Below, piece after piece: positions 1-5,769 of a stretch of 16,428 bases of DNA. The translations under genes were made by a program, and so were the position numbers. Under the pieces are notes generated by a model, which saw only the letters and a list, made by a program, of their open reading frames with translations, was not told the origin of the DNA and did no database searches. Position 1 is the first letter of the stretch, and the number at the start of each line of letters is the position of its first letter. Source of the stretch: Proteobacteria bacterium UBA6921 (GTDB taxonomy: Bacteria > Pseudomonadota > Gammaproteobacteria > SG8-11); the NCBI GenBank assembly GCA_002450895.1, contig DKAR01000195.1, positions 1 to 16,428 on the forward strand, in the 5' to 3' direction.

Positions 1-1
1 C

Positions 2-529
2 AGCGGCGTGCGTGAAGAAATGTCTGCTTACGCACCGCGCATCATCACCATGAAGATTAATCCGGAAAAAATCCGTGACGTGATTGGCAAGGGAGGCGCT
101 GTTATTCGCGCACTGACCGAAGAAACCGGCACGCAGATCGACATCGATGAAGACGGCTCCATCAAGATTGCCTGTACCAGCACCGAATCCGGCGAAGCTG
201 CGAAAAAGCGCATCGAAGAACTGACCGCTGAAGTGGAAGTGGGTGGTGTGTATGAAGGTACCGTAGTCAAGCTGCTCGACTTCGGCGCAATCGTCAATGT
301 GCTGCCCGGCCGCGATGGTCTGCTACACATCTCCCAGATTGCACACGAGCGCATTGCCACTGTGGCCGACCACCTCAAGGAAGGCCAGCAGGTTCGCGTG
401 AAGGTTCTGGAAGCCGACGAGAAAGGCCGTCTGCGCCTGTCCATGAAGGCTCTGATCGAAGCGCCCAAGAAGGAAGAAGCCCCTGCTGCAGCCGAGCCTG
501 CACCGGCACCCGAAGGCGCAGCCGAGTAA
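2..529 (+). CDS. pnp: Polyribonucleotide nucleotidyltransferase (PNPase), C-terminal part, 5' truncated by window edge
   Basis: This is the 3' end of the gene for PNPase, the phosphorolytic 3'-to-5' exoribonuclease of the RNA degradosome and mRNA turnover. The reading frame is open to the left edge, so the catalytic RNase PH domains lie outside the window. The visible part begins just before the KH domain (INPEKIRDVIGKGGAVIRAL, with the GKGG loop) and runs into the S1 RNA-binding domain (GGVYEGTVVKLLDFGAIVNV, DGLLHISQIAHER, VKVLEADEKGRLRLSMKAL). It ends in a short Glu/Ala/Pro-rich tail typical of this enzyme. Wording such as LLDFGAIVNVLPG resembles betaproteobacterial PNPases; that is recollection of the family, not a search. 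The gene ends at a strong terminator shared with the convergent kinase gene. Identity is near certain. Confidence 0.97.
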   Translation, partial: SGVREEMSAYAPRIITMKINPEKIRDVIGKGGAVIRALTEETGTQIDIDEDGSIKIACTSTESGEAAKKRIEELTAEVEVGGVYEGTVVKLLDFGAIVNVLPGRDGLLHISQIAHERIATVADHLKEGQQVRVKVLEADEKGRLRLSMKALIEAPKKEEAPAAAEPAPAPEGAAE

Positions 530-546
530 TTCCGGTTCGCCTCAAT

Positions 547-574
547 AAAAAACCGCGCTTCGGCGCGGTTTTTT
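547..574. terminator. Bidirectional intrinsic terminator between pnp and the histidine kinase gene
   Basis: A perfect stem (AACCGCGC 551-558, GCGCGGTT 563-570) closes a TTCG tetraloop. It is flanked by an A run on the left and a T run on the right, so it can work on both strands. The kinase stop codon (TAA on the minus strand, 573-575) overlaps its edge, so the convergent transcripts of pnp and the kinase both end here. Confidence 0.93.
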
Positions 575-1985
575 ATTTCGTGTCTTTTGCAATTTTCTCA
601 AAACACATACTGACCTCAAGCCCTCCTTCAGGCTTGTTTATGGCCTGTGCTTTCCCGTCGTAAGTCATGGCCACTTGTTGCACGATGGAAAGTCCCAACC
701 CACAACCTTCTGCCTGCGAACCTGGCACGCGATAAAAGCGATTGAACAGCTTGTCCAGTTCTTCTTCCGGGACCCCAGGGCCATTGTCAGAGACAGCAAG
801 GCAGGCTTGACCGTCTTTTTCATAAACCTTGACGGTAACCTGATCGTTTTCACGACAATATTTCAATGCGTTATCAAGGAGGTTGGCAAGCGCCTCGGAA
901 ATGGAATGCATGTTGGCAAAGACACGCACCGGTTTCTCTGGTGACTCAAAGGCTATTTCAATCTTGCGATCCAATGCGTGAGGCACCCATTCAGCAGTCA
1001 CGGTGCGCGCCACTTCATCAAGGCTGATTTCATTTTTTGCCGGGTCAGCCAGCGCATTCTCCGCACGCGAAAGCGTCAGGAGCTGGTTAACCAGCCTGCT
1101 CTGCCGATCAACGCTGGCAAGCAGGCGGTTCAAGGTCTCAATGCTTTCGGGATCATGAACGCCTCGCAGGGCGAGTTCGGTTTGGGCACGCATGCTTGCC
1201 AATGGGGTACGCAATTGATGGGCAGAGTCCGCAAGGAAACGCTGTCTTGAATCATGCAGTGTACGCAAGTCGCTCATCAGGCGATTCATTTCTTCCAGCA
1301 GGGGTTCGATTTCTGTCGGCAGCTTTTGTATTTCAATGGGTTCAAGATCGTGAGACCCCCTGTGTGCGATTGCCTCCCTTATGGCATTAACCGGCTTCAG
1401 GCTCATGCTAAGCGCAAGACTGACGGCGTAAACCATCAACCCAACGATCGCGATCATGGGAATGAAAACCGTCAACAACACGTCATCCGCAAGGTCTCTT
1501 CGTTTGGCTATTGTTTCGCCTGCCAGAATCATCACGTTTCCTCTGGCGCTGGTTCCCTTTAGTGAAAGGGTATAGGAAACGACCCGTACATTTTTGTTGT
1601 CCAGTTTGGTATCAAAGAAGGCGATCTGCCCTGCCTTTGCTGTTTTTTTCAGGTGTTCTGGAATAGGCAGGTCTTTGGTTCCAGAAAGATGCTCACCATT
1701 CGGGCCAAGAACCCGGTAATAAAAAATGTCCGTCGGGTCAAATTCCAGAATGCTGTGGGCCGCTCCGGTCAGGTCGAGCAGAACCTTGCCGCCCAACACT
1801 TCCACCTGGTCTGCCAGTGCGTACGCACGCCTTGTCAGAGAACGGTCGAAAGCCTCATTGGTGTAGTGCAGCGTTGCCTTGTAGGCGATAAACAAGGTGA
1901 CCAGCGCCAGGGGGATGAGAAAAACGAGCAACCGAAACAGCAGCAACCGATACAGGCTGTGCCCGGACTTGCTCATTTCAGCCAT
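573..1985 (-). CDS. Sensor histidine kinase of the TctE/QseC type
   Basis: Inner-membrane sensor kinase of 470 aa that should phosphorylate the response regulator encoded just upstream. From the chosen start: a transmembrane helix at about residues 13-35; a periplasmic region with the features of the 2CSK_N sensor domain (DLTGAAHSILEFDPTDIFYY, then GPNGEHLSGTKDLPIPEHL); a second helix at about 169-193; a HAMP linker; a HisKA domain with the phospho-acceptor in DSAHQLRTPLASM (His256); and an ATP-binding domain with the N box NLLDNALKY (Asn372), DNGPGVP and GCGLGLS. I placed the start at ATG 1985, which overlaps the regulator stop codon by 8 nt and follows GGAAAA. ATG 1976 is also possible. Longer starts inside the regulator gene are only overlap. 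The overlap implies translational coupling. The signal sensed is unknown. Confidence 0.93.
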   Translation of the reverse strand: MAEMSKSGHSLYRLLLFRLLVFLIPLALVTLFIAYKATLHYTNEAFDRSLTRRAYALADQVEVLGGKVLLDLTGAAHSILEFDPTDIFYYRVLGPNGEHLSGTKDLPIPEHLKKTAKAGQIAFFDTKLDNKNVRVVSYTLSLKGTSARGNVMILAGETIAKRRDLADDVLLTVFIPMIAIVGLMVYAVSLALSMSLKPVNAIREAIAHRGSHDLEPIEIQKLPTEIEPLLEEMNRLMSDLRTLHDSRQRFLADSAHQLRTPLASMRAQTELALRGVHDPESIETLNRLLASVDRQSRLVNQLLTLSRAENALADPAKNEISLDEVARTVTAEWVPHALDRKIEIAFESPEKPVRVFANMHSISEALANLLDNALKYCRENDQVTVKVYEKDGQACLAVSDNGPGVPEEELDKLFNRFYRVPGSQAEGCGLGLSIVQQVAMTYDGKAQAINKPEGGLEVSMCFEKIAKDTK

Positions 1986-2649
1986 CACTTTTTTCCAGCA
2001 AGTATCCCAGCCCGCGCAAGGTGCGTACGGAAATGCCCAGCGGTTCCAGCTTCTTGCGAAGCCGATGGACATAAACTTCCACGGCATTCTGGCCTATCTC
2101 TTCATCCATGCCGGTAAGATGCTCGGAAATCTGATCCTTGCTAACCACTCTCCCGTAACGGCTCATCAGAAGCTCAAGAACATCAACCTCCCTGGATGAA
2201 AGACTCAGGGGTTGATTGTGATGAAATGCCTCGCGGCTGCTTTTATCCAGACGCAGATTGCCTGCATCAATAAATCCGGAACGCTCTGACTGGGTACGCC
2301 TCAACAAGGCCTGGAGACGCGCTTCGAGTTCTTCAAAATCGAACGGCTTGAGCACATAATCATCCGCACCCGCCTTCAAGCCGGAAACCTTGTCCTGCAG
2401 GTTATCCCGGGCTGTCAGGATCAGAACTGGCGTTGTTGCGCCCCGCTTTCTGAAGCGCTTGAGAATCTCCATCCCGGACATGTTTGGCAGCCCCAAATCA
2501 AGCACTATCAGGTCAAAGTTTCTCACAGCAAGAATGGCATCGGCCTCGGCCCCATCCTGACTGAGCTCAACAGAAAAACCCATTTGCAGCAGGCCTTGCT
2601 TCAGGCTGGACGAAAGCGCCGGGTCGTCTTCTACAAGCAGTATTCGCAT
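1978..2649 (-). CDS. OmpR/PhoB-family response regulator (TctD/QseB/PmrA type)
   Basis: DNA-binding response regulator of 223 aa. The N-terminal receiver domain has the acidic pair (VEDDP, residues 6-10), the phosphorylation site in VLDLGLPNMSG (Asp51), Thr79 in ILTAR and Lys101 in LKPFDFEEL. The C-terminal winged helix is of the Trans_reg_C type, with the recognition-helix region in NAVEVYVHRLRKKLEP and the end motif VRTLRGLGYLLE. It is the first gene of a two-gene operon and overlaps the sensor kinase by 8 nt. It is divergent from two small secreted-protein genes whose promoters carry pairs of TAAG-type half-sites at 11-bp spacing, as expected for this family binding as a tandem dimer. I infer that these are its targets. 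Confidence 0.95.
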   Translation of the reverse strand: MRILLVEDDPALSSSLKQGLLQMGFSVELSQDGAEADAILAVRNFDLIVLDLGLPNMSGMEILKRFRKRGATTPVLILTARDNLQDKVSGLKAGADDYVLKPFDFEELEARLQALLRRTQSERSGFIDAGNLRLDKSSREAFHHNQPLSLSSREVDVLELLMSRYGRVVSKDQISEHLTGMDEEIGQNAVEVYVHRLRKKLEPLGISVRTLRGLGYLLEKSDG

Positions 2650-2697
2650 GACGGCATTCTAACTACTATTAATCGTTGCAACATAGATAATCCATCT

Positions 2698-2759
2698 GTA
2701 AGTCTGCAGTAAGGCTGGCGATCCGGGATAAGTCTACGTTAAGTATTCATTCCTAGAAT
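2698..2759 (+). promoter_or_regulatory. Promoter with four TAAG half-sites (two 11-bp direct-repeat pairs) before the first small secreted-protein gene
   Basis: Half-sites are GTAAG at 2698 and 2709, ATAAG at 2728 and TTAAG at 2739. Within each pair the starts are exactly 11 bp apart, one helical turn. A -10-like TAGAAT lies at 2754-2759, so the second pair covers the -35 region, and I see no good -35 hexamer. That is the arrangement of a promoter activated by an OmpR/PhoB-type regulator; the PmrA box (TTAAG repeats, 5-6 nt between) is the closest known form. The same layout recurs at 3204-3266. Assignment to the adjacent regulator is inference. Confidence 0.72.
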
Positions 2760-2818
2760 TCCATTCAAGCAGATTAGACCTGCGATACGGAATTCCATTT
2801 AATTTTTTGGAGCACCTC

Positions 2819-3031
2819 ATGAACAAACTTCTGATTACCCTGATTGCCACTGCGTTCGCCGGTTCCGTGATGGCTGCTGACAAGGCTGTACCGGCCACCT
2901 CGGCAACCCCTGCCCTTGCTGCCTCCGAGAAGCCTGCCGATGCCCCCAAAAAGTCGGTCAAACATGCCAAGAAACACGCCAACAAGCATGCCAAAAAGAA
3001 CACTGGTGACGCCATGCCCGCAAAGGGCTGA
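2819..3031 (+). CDS. Small secreted Ala/Pro/Lys/His-rich protein, copy 1
   Basis: Encodes a 70-aa pre-protein. The start at ATG 2819 is set by GGAG at 2809-2812, six bases upstream. A Sec signal peptide (MNKLLITLIATAFAGSVMA, cleavage near Ala-Ala-Asp) is followed by about 50 mature residues that are low in complexity and cationic. These hold Ala/Pro/Thr runs, then EKPADAPKK and a Lys/His/Ala repeat (KHAKKHANKHAKK). No fold, cysteine or enzyme motif is visible, so the mature part is probably disordered and periplasmic. The first 21 residues are identical to the paralogue at 3318-3551 and EKPADAPKK is shared. The composition recalls the enterobacterial acid-shock protein Asr, also controlled by a two-component system, but I claim no homology. 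The gene has its own regulator-type promoter and terminator. The function is unknown. Confidence 0.85.
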   Translation: MNKLLITLIATAFAGSVMAADKAVPATSATPALAASEKPADAPKKSVKHAKKHANKHAKKNTGDAMPAKG

Positions 3032-3070
3032 ACAACGCCAGAACTACATCAATCACATCACCTGACTGCA

Positions 3071-3098
3071 AAGGCCCACGCACTGGCGTGGGCCTTTT
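3071..3098 (+). terminator. Intrinsic terminator after secreted-protein copy 1
   Basis: A perfect 11-bp stem (AAGGCCCACGC 3071-3081, GCGTGGGCCTT 3086-3096) with loop ACTG runs into TTTT. It lies 40 bases after the stop codon at 3029-3031 and separates copy 1 from copy 2, so each copy is its own transcription unit. Confidence 0.92.
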
Positions 3099-3203
3099 AT
3101 CTTCATGAACAGCTCCCTATCCTGGTTTCCAAAAACGGGTTACCGGGGCTAGAGAATATCTTCTTCCATGCCCTTCCCTTGCGCTTTCAGGGAAGCGGCA
3201 ATC

Positions 3204-3266
3204 GTAAGCCCAGTGTAAGCAAGGCTGGTTGCACGTAAGTTTCGAGTAAGTGAGCCTTCTTAAGAT
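3204..3266 (+). promoter_or_regulatory. Promoter with four GTAAG half-sites (two 11-bp direct-repeat pairs) before the second small secreted-protein gene
   Basis: GTAAG occurs at 3204, 3215, 3235 and 3246: two pairs, each with exact 11-bp spacing, the pairs 20 bp apart. A -10-like TAAGAT sits at 3261-3266. The distance from the last half-site to the -10, and on to the shared ATTCCATTCAAGCAG, equals that in the promoter at 2698-2759. In this copy all four half-sites are the same GTAAG, which makes it the better consensus. Binding by the regulator encoded at 1978-2649 is inferred from position and architecture. Confidence 0.75.
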
Positions 3267-3317
3267 TCCATTCAAGCAGGAAGCACCTGTGAATCCCTTA
3301 ACTAAATGGAGATAGAA

Positions 3318-3551
3318 ATGAACAAACTGCTGATTACCCTGATTGCCACCGCTTTCGCCGGTTCCGTAATGGCTGCTGACGCCAACAAAGCCACTCCCGC
3401 CACCCCGGCAACTCCTGCTGCTGCAGCTGCTGAAAAGCCTGCCGATGCACCCAAGAAAGCTGAAAAGCATGCCAAGAAGGCTGACGTGAAAAAAGCTGAA
3501 GCTGCCGCTCCTGCCGCTCCCGCAACCTCTGCTGCCCCTGCCAAGAAGTAA
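3318..3551 (+). CDS. Small secreted Ala/Pro/Lys-rich protein, copy 2
   Basis: Encodes a 77-aa pre-protein. ATG 3318 follows GGAG (3308-3311) by six bases, the same spacing as in copy 1. The signal peptide is identical to that of copy 1 through residue 21. The mature part of about 57 residues consists of Ala/Pro/Thr runs, the shared EKPADAPKK, a KHAKKADVKKAEA stretch and an Ala/Pro-rich end (AAPAAPATSAAPAKK). It has fewer histidines and more Ala/Glu than copy 1. There are no cysteines or recognisable domains. The regulator-type promoter and own terminator point to strong, signal-dependent expression of an exported, probably disordered peptide. Possible roles are buffering, metal or envelope protection. 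These are guesses; the function cannot be read from the sequence. Confidence 0.85.
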   Translation: MNKLLITLIATAFAGSVMAADANKATPATPATPAAAAAEKPADAPKKAEKHAKKADVKKAEAAAPAAPATSAAPAKK

Positions 3552-3567
3552 TTTCTGGTCTTACAGC

Positions 3568-3597
3568 AAAAACGCCCTGCTTGGCAGGGCGTTTTTA
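3568..3597. terminator. Bidirectional intrinsic terminator after secreted-protein copy 2
   Basis: The stem AACGCCCTGC (3571-3580) pairs with GCAGGGCGTT (3584-3593) around a short TTG loop, with an A run before and a T run after. It ends the secreted-protein transcript on the plus strand. On the minus strand it lies 20 bases beyond the stop codon of the gene at 3617-4063. Confidence 0.92.
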
Positions 3598-3616
3598 TTT
3601 GTGCAGGTCAGAACAA

Positions 3617-4063
3617 TCAACCGCCGAATAACGAAGCCCACCAGCGCTTGCGATTTCCCGGCACAACAGCAGGCTTGAGATTCACCGGTTCCTGCAGGCT
3701 CATGGTCCATCCAGGAAAAATGTGATGGCCGCTGGAACCGCATGAGACACCAAGATTGTGCGGGTCGTAAATCTTGATGAAGCTGGGATTTTCCAGATCG
3801 TCTGCATAGACAATCCCGCAATAGTCCTCTTCGTGCTCCTTGCGTAACAGTTCATCTATGTGATGAATGAAATGCTCAACTTCTTCAGAGCTGGAAGGGG
3901 ATTGCGGCACATCCTGTCCTACGGCATACAGATACCAGCCCGCGCTGCTATCTACCTTGTTCCAGAAGGTCGTCAATTGCTCCCATGACAACACATTGAA
4001 CAGCATGCCCCAATACTTGGCCTCAAAGTCAGTGGTTACTTTCTGGGGTGCATTCATGGACAT
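3617..4063 (-). CDS. Conserved hypothetical protein downstream of dksA
   Basis: Predicted soluble protein of 148 aa with no signal peptide or membrane segment. I do not recognise a named family. The sequence has an aromatic-rich N-terminal half (YWGMLFNVLSWEQLTTFWNK, GWYLYAVGQDVP), an acidic helical middle (EEVEHFIHHIDELLRKEHEEDY), then CGIVYADDLENPSFIKIYDP and a Cys/Gly/Ser/His segment (GVSCGSSGHHIFPGW). It ends in a basic aromatic tail (NRKRWWASLFGG). Two cysteines and the paired histidines could bind metal, but this is speculation. ATG 4063 lies 5 nt after the dksA stop codon and has AGG upstream; ATG 4057 is an alternative. The spacing implies co-transcription with dksA. A bidirectional terminator follows. 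Confidence 0.8.
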   Translation of the reverse strand: MSMNAPQKVTTDFEAKYWGMLFNVLSWEQLTTFWNKVDSSAGWYLYAVGQDVPQSPSSSEEVEHFIHHIDELLRKEHEEDYCGIVYADDLENPSFIKIYDPHNLGVSCGSSGHHIFPGWTMSLQEPVNLKPAVVPGNRKRWWASLFGG

Positions 4064-4068
4064 CAGAC

Positions 4069-4761
4069 CTATTTGGCGACCTGTTTTTCCTTGATTTCTT
4101 CCAGGGTCTTGCAGTCGATGCACAGGCTGGCGGTAGGACGAGCCTGCAGGCGTTCGATGCCGATCTCAACGCCACAGGATTCGCAATAGCCGTAATCGCC
4201 CTCGTTGATCTTCCCGATGGTCTCGTCAATCTTCTTGATCAGCTTGCGCTCGCGATCGCGGGCGCGGAGCTCCATCGTAAAATCGGACTCCTGCGAGGCC
4301 CGGTCGTTCGGGTCGGGAAAATTAGCTGCTTCGTCCTGCATGTGGTGCACGGTCTCGTCGACCTTTTCCATCAACTCCCGCTTCCATGCATCCAAAATAT
4401 TACGGAAATGCTCCGACTGCTTTGGTCCCATGTACTCCTCGCCACGTCGTTCCTGATAGGGCGTAAATCCTTTGAATTCGAGTGAGTCCGAGCCGCTTCT
4501 TGGCCGGGCGGTGGCCACGACTCCGCGCGATGCGGGCCGTTCGGGCGCCCTGGGTGCCGGTTTGGCGACCGGCTTCGGGGCAGGCTTTGCGGCGGGCGCC
4601 TTGGCTGCAACAGGCTTCGCCGCTTTTGCCGGTTTTGGCGCGACTTTCGCGGCCTTTACCGGGGCCTTTTTCGGCGCGGGCTTGGCTTTCTTCGCCACCG
4701 GCTTGGCCGCGGCCTTACTGGCGGGTTTCTTGACCGGTTTCTTCGCGGTTTTGGCGGGCAT
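4069..4761 (-). CDS. dksA: RNA polymerase-binding transcription factor DksA with a Lys/Ala/Pro-rich N-terminal extension
   Basis: DksA enters the RNA polymerase secondary channel and, with ppGpp, adjusts rRNA and amino-acid promoters. The protein is 230 aa against 151 aa in E. coli. Residues 92-230 match DksA closely: PYQERRGEEYMGPKQSEHF, the coiled coil, and the tip NFPDPNDRA with Asp150, Asp153 and Ala155 equivalent to E. coli Asp71, Asp74 and Ala76. The zinc finger is complete (Cys193, Cys196, Cys214, Cys217). The first 80-90 residues are an Ala/Lys/Pro repeat resembling the histone H1 C-terminal tail. The start is supported by AGGAG about 9 nt upstream. The finger is the gammaproteobacterial four-Cys form, unlike most betaproteobacterial DksA proteins I recall. 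It is first in an operon with the 148-aa gene. Confidence 0.95.
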   Translation of the reverse strand: MPAKTAKKPVKKPASKAAAKPVAKKAKPAPKKAPVKAAKVAPKPAKAAKPVAAKAPAAKPAPKPVAKPAPRAPERPASRGVVATARPRSGSDSLEFKGFTPYQERRGEEYMGPKQSEHFRNILDAWKRELMEKVDETVHHMQDEAANFPDPNDRASQESDFTMELRARDRERKLIKKIDETIGKINEGDYGYCESCGVEIGIERLQARPTASLCIDCKTLEEIKEKQVAK

Positions 4762-4922
4762 CGGAAGTCGGCTCCTGATCCTGAAAAAAATAAGCGCGCA
4801 TTGTTACCAGAAACATCGACGCTAAGCAACCAAAACGCGGTGTGGAACGGGGGCTGGGATCACGGCTGGGAATTCAGTAGTCTTACGCCCTTCGTTTTAA
4901 CGTATTACATTCGTGGTGGGCA
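4762..4922. other. Divergent intergenic region between dksA and the CbbY-like gene
   Basis: It must hold the promoters of both divergent genes. On the minus strand AGGAG lies before dksA, with an AT-rich run (about 4788-4795) further upstream. On the plus strand GTGGTGGG precedes ATG 4923. I cannot place convincing -35/-10 pairs. Confidence 0.4.
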
Positions 4923-5687
4923 ATGAACCAGTTGAAAGCGTTGATATTTGATGTGGATGGAACCCTCGCGGATACCGAGCGCGACGGGCATCGAATTGCC
5001 TTTAATAAGGCATTTGAAGAGGCCGGCGTTCCCTGGGTATGGGACGAAGAACTGTATGCTGATTTATTGCGCATTACCGGCGGCAAGGAGCGCATCCGCC
5101 ATTATGTGGATACCTATCTTCCGGACTACAAGCGCCCCGGCGACTTCGACGGATTCGTCGCCGGGCTGCACAAACGCAAGAATGCTCTGTATGCCCAAAT
5201 GCTTGAAACGGGCGGGATCCCGCTGCGACCCGGTGTGCGTCGCTTGCTTGAGGAAGCGCGCGCCGCGGGATTGCGATTGGCCATCGCAACGACCACCTCG
5301 CCGGAAAACGTCACAGCACTCTTAAATCACTCCCTGGCGCCGGATGGTGAATCCTGGTTCGAGGTCATCGGCGCAGGCGATATCGTTCCGGCCAAGAAAC
5401 CCGCCCCGGATATTTATCTGTGGGCGCTGGAACAACTCGGACTCGGGCCATCCGAAGCGCTGGCGTTCGAAGACTCGGAAAACGGTATTCGGTCCTCCCG
5501 CGGTGCGGGACTGACGACCATTGTTACGATCAATGATTACACGCGCCGGCACGATTTCACCGAGGCGGTCTTGGTCGTTGATCAGCTCGGTGAGCCGGGC
5601 CAGCCTTGCGAAGTATTGCGTGGACGCCTGGACGGGGCGACGATGGTGACGATCAGCGCGTTGAAACGTATCTTCGAATTTGCCTAG
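4923..5687 (+). CDS. cbbY: CbbY-like HAD-family sugar-phosphate phosphatase
   Basis: Haloacid-dehalogenase superfamily hydrolase of 254 aa. Motif I is FDVDGTLADTE with nucleophile Asp10 and acid/base Asp12. A helical cap (residues about 17-90) holds ITGGKERIRHY, characteristic of CbbY. Motif II is ATTTSPENV, motif III KKPAPDIY, motif IV FEDSENG (Glu183, Asp184). The length and motifs match CbbY, which in Rubisco-containing bacteria removes the inhibitor xylulose-1,5-bisphosphate. No Rubisco or Calvin-cycle gene is in this window, so the substrate here could be another sugar phosphate, as in beta-phosphoglucomutase-like relatives. It is followed after 82 nt by an aminotransferase gene on the same strand. 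I am confident of the family and moderately confident of the symbol. Confidence 0.85.
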   Translation: MNQLKALIFDVDGTLADTERDGHRIAFNKAFEEAGVPWVWDEELYADLLRITGGKERIRHYVDTYLPDYKRPGDFDGFVAGLHKRKNALYAQMLETGGIPLRPGVRRLLEEARAAGLRLAIATTTSPENVTALLNHSLAPDGESWFEVIGAGDIVPAKKPAPDIYLWALEQLGLGPSEALAFEDSENGIRSSRGAGLTTIVTINDYTRRHDFTEAVLVVDQLGEPGQPCEVLRGRLDGATMVTISALKRIFEFA

Positions 5688-5769
5688 TTCGCGGAATGCG
5701 ACCGTTTCTCGCGGCGGGGTCTGCGCCGCCCGGTTTCCAAAAGTCAGGACTTCGACCTACCATCGAGAC

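Larger units (their letters stand above)
2698..3551 (+). repeat. Tandem duplication: promoter, leader and secreted-protein gene in two copies
   Basis: The units 2698-3031 and 3204-3551 match in order: four half-sites, a -10 element, the 15-mer ATTCCATTCAAGCAG (2758-2772 and 3265-3279), the ribosome site GGAG and a signal-peptide coding segment with 4 differences in 63 bases. The mature coding parts have diverged in length and repeats. The offset is 506-507 bp in the promoter and 499 bp at the start codon. This indicates duplication of the whole transcription unit, with the regulatory DNA and export signal conserved more tightly than the mature protein. Confidence 0.85.

Noticed and set aside
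28..468. Open frame on the minus strand opposite pnp
   Set aside because: It mirrors the KH and S1 domains of PNPase. There is no ribosome site and the product has a non-protein-like composition.
2734..3544. Minus-strand frames rich in Ala, Phe and Leu opposite the small secreted-protein genes
   Set aside because: They are reverse complements of the signal peptide and Ala/Lys/Pro repeats. The plus-strand genes have matched ribosome sites, promoters and terminators.
4472..4825. Ala/Gly/Phe-rich open frame on the plus strand across the dksA 5' end
   Set aside because: It is the reverse complement of the Lys/Ala/Pro repeat codons of DksA. The apparent hydrophobic repeat is an artefact.
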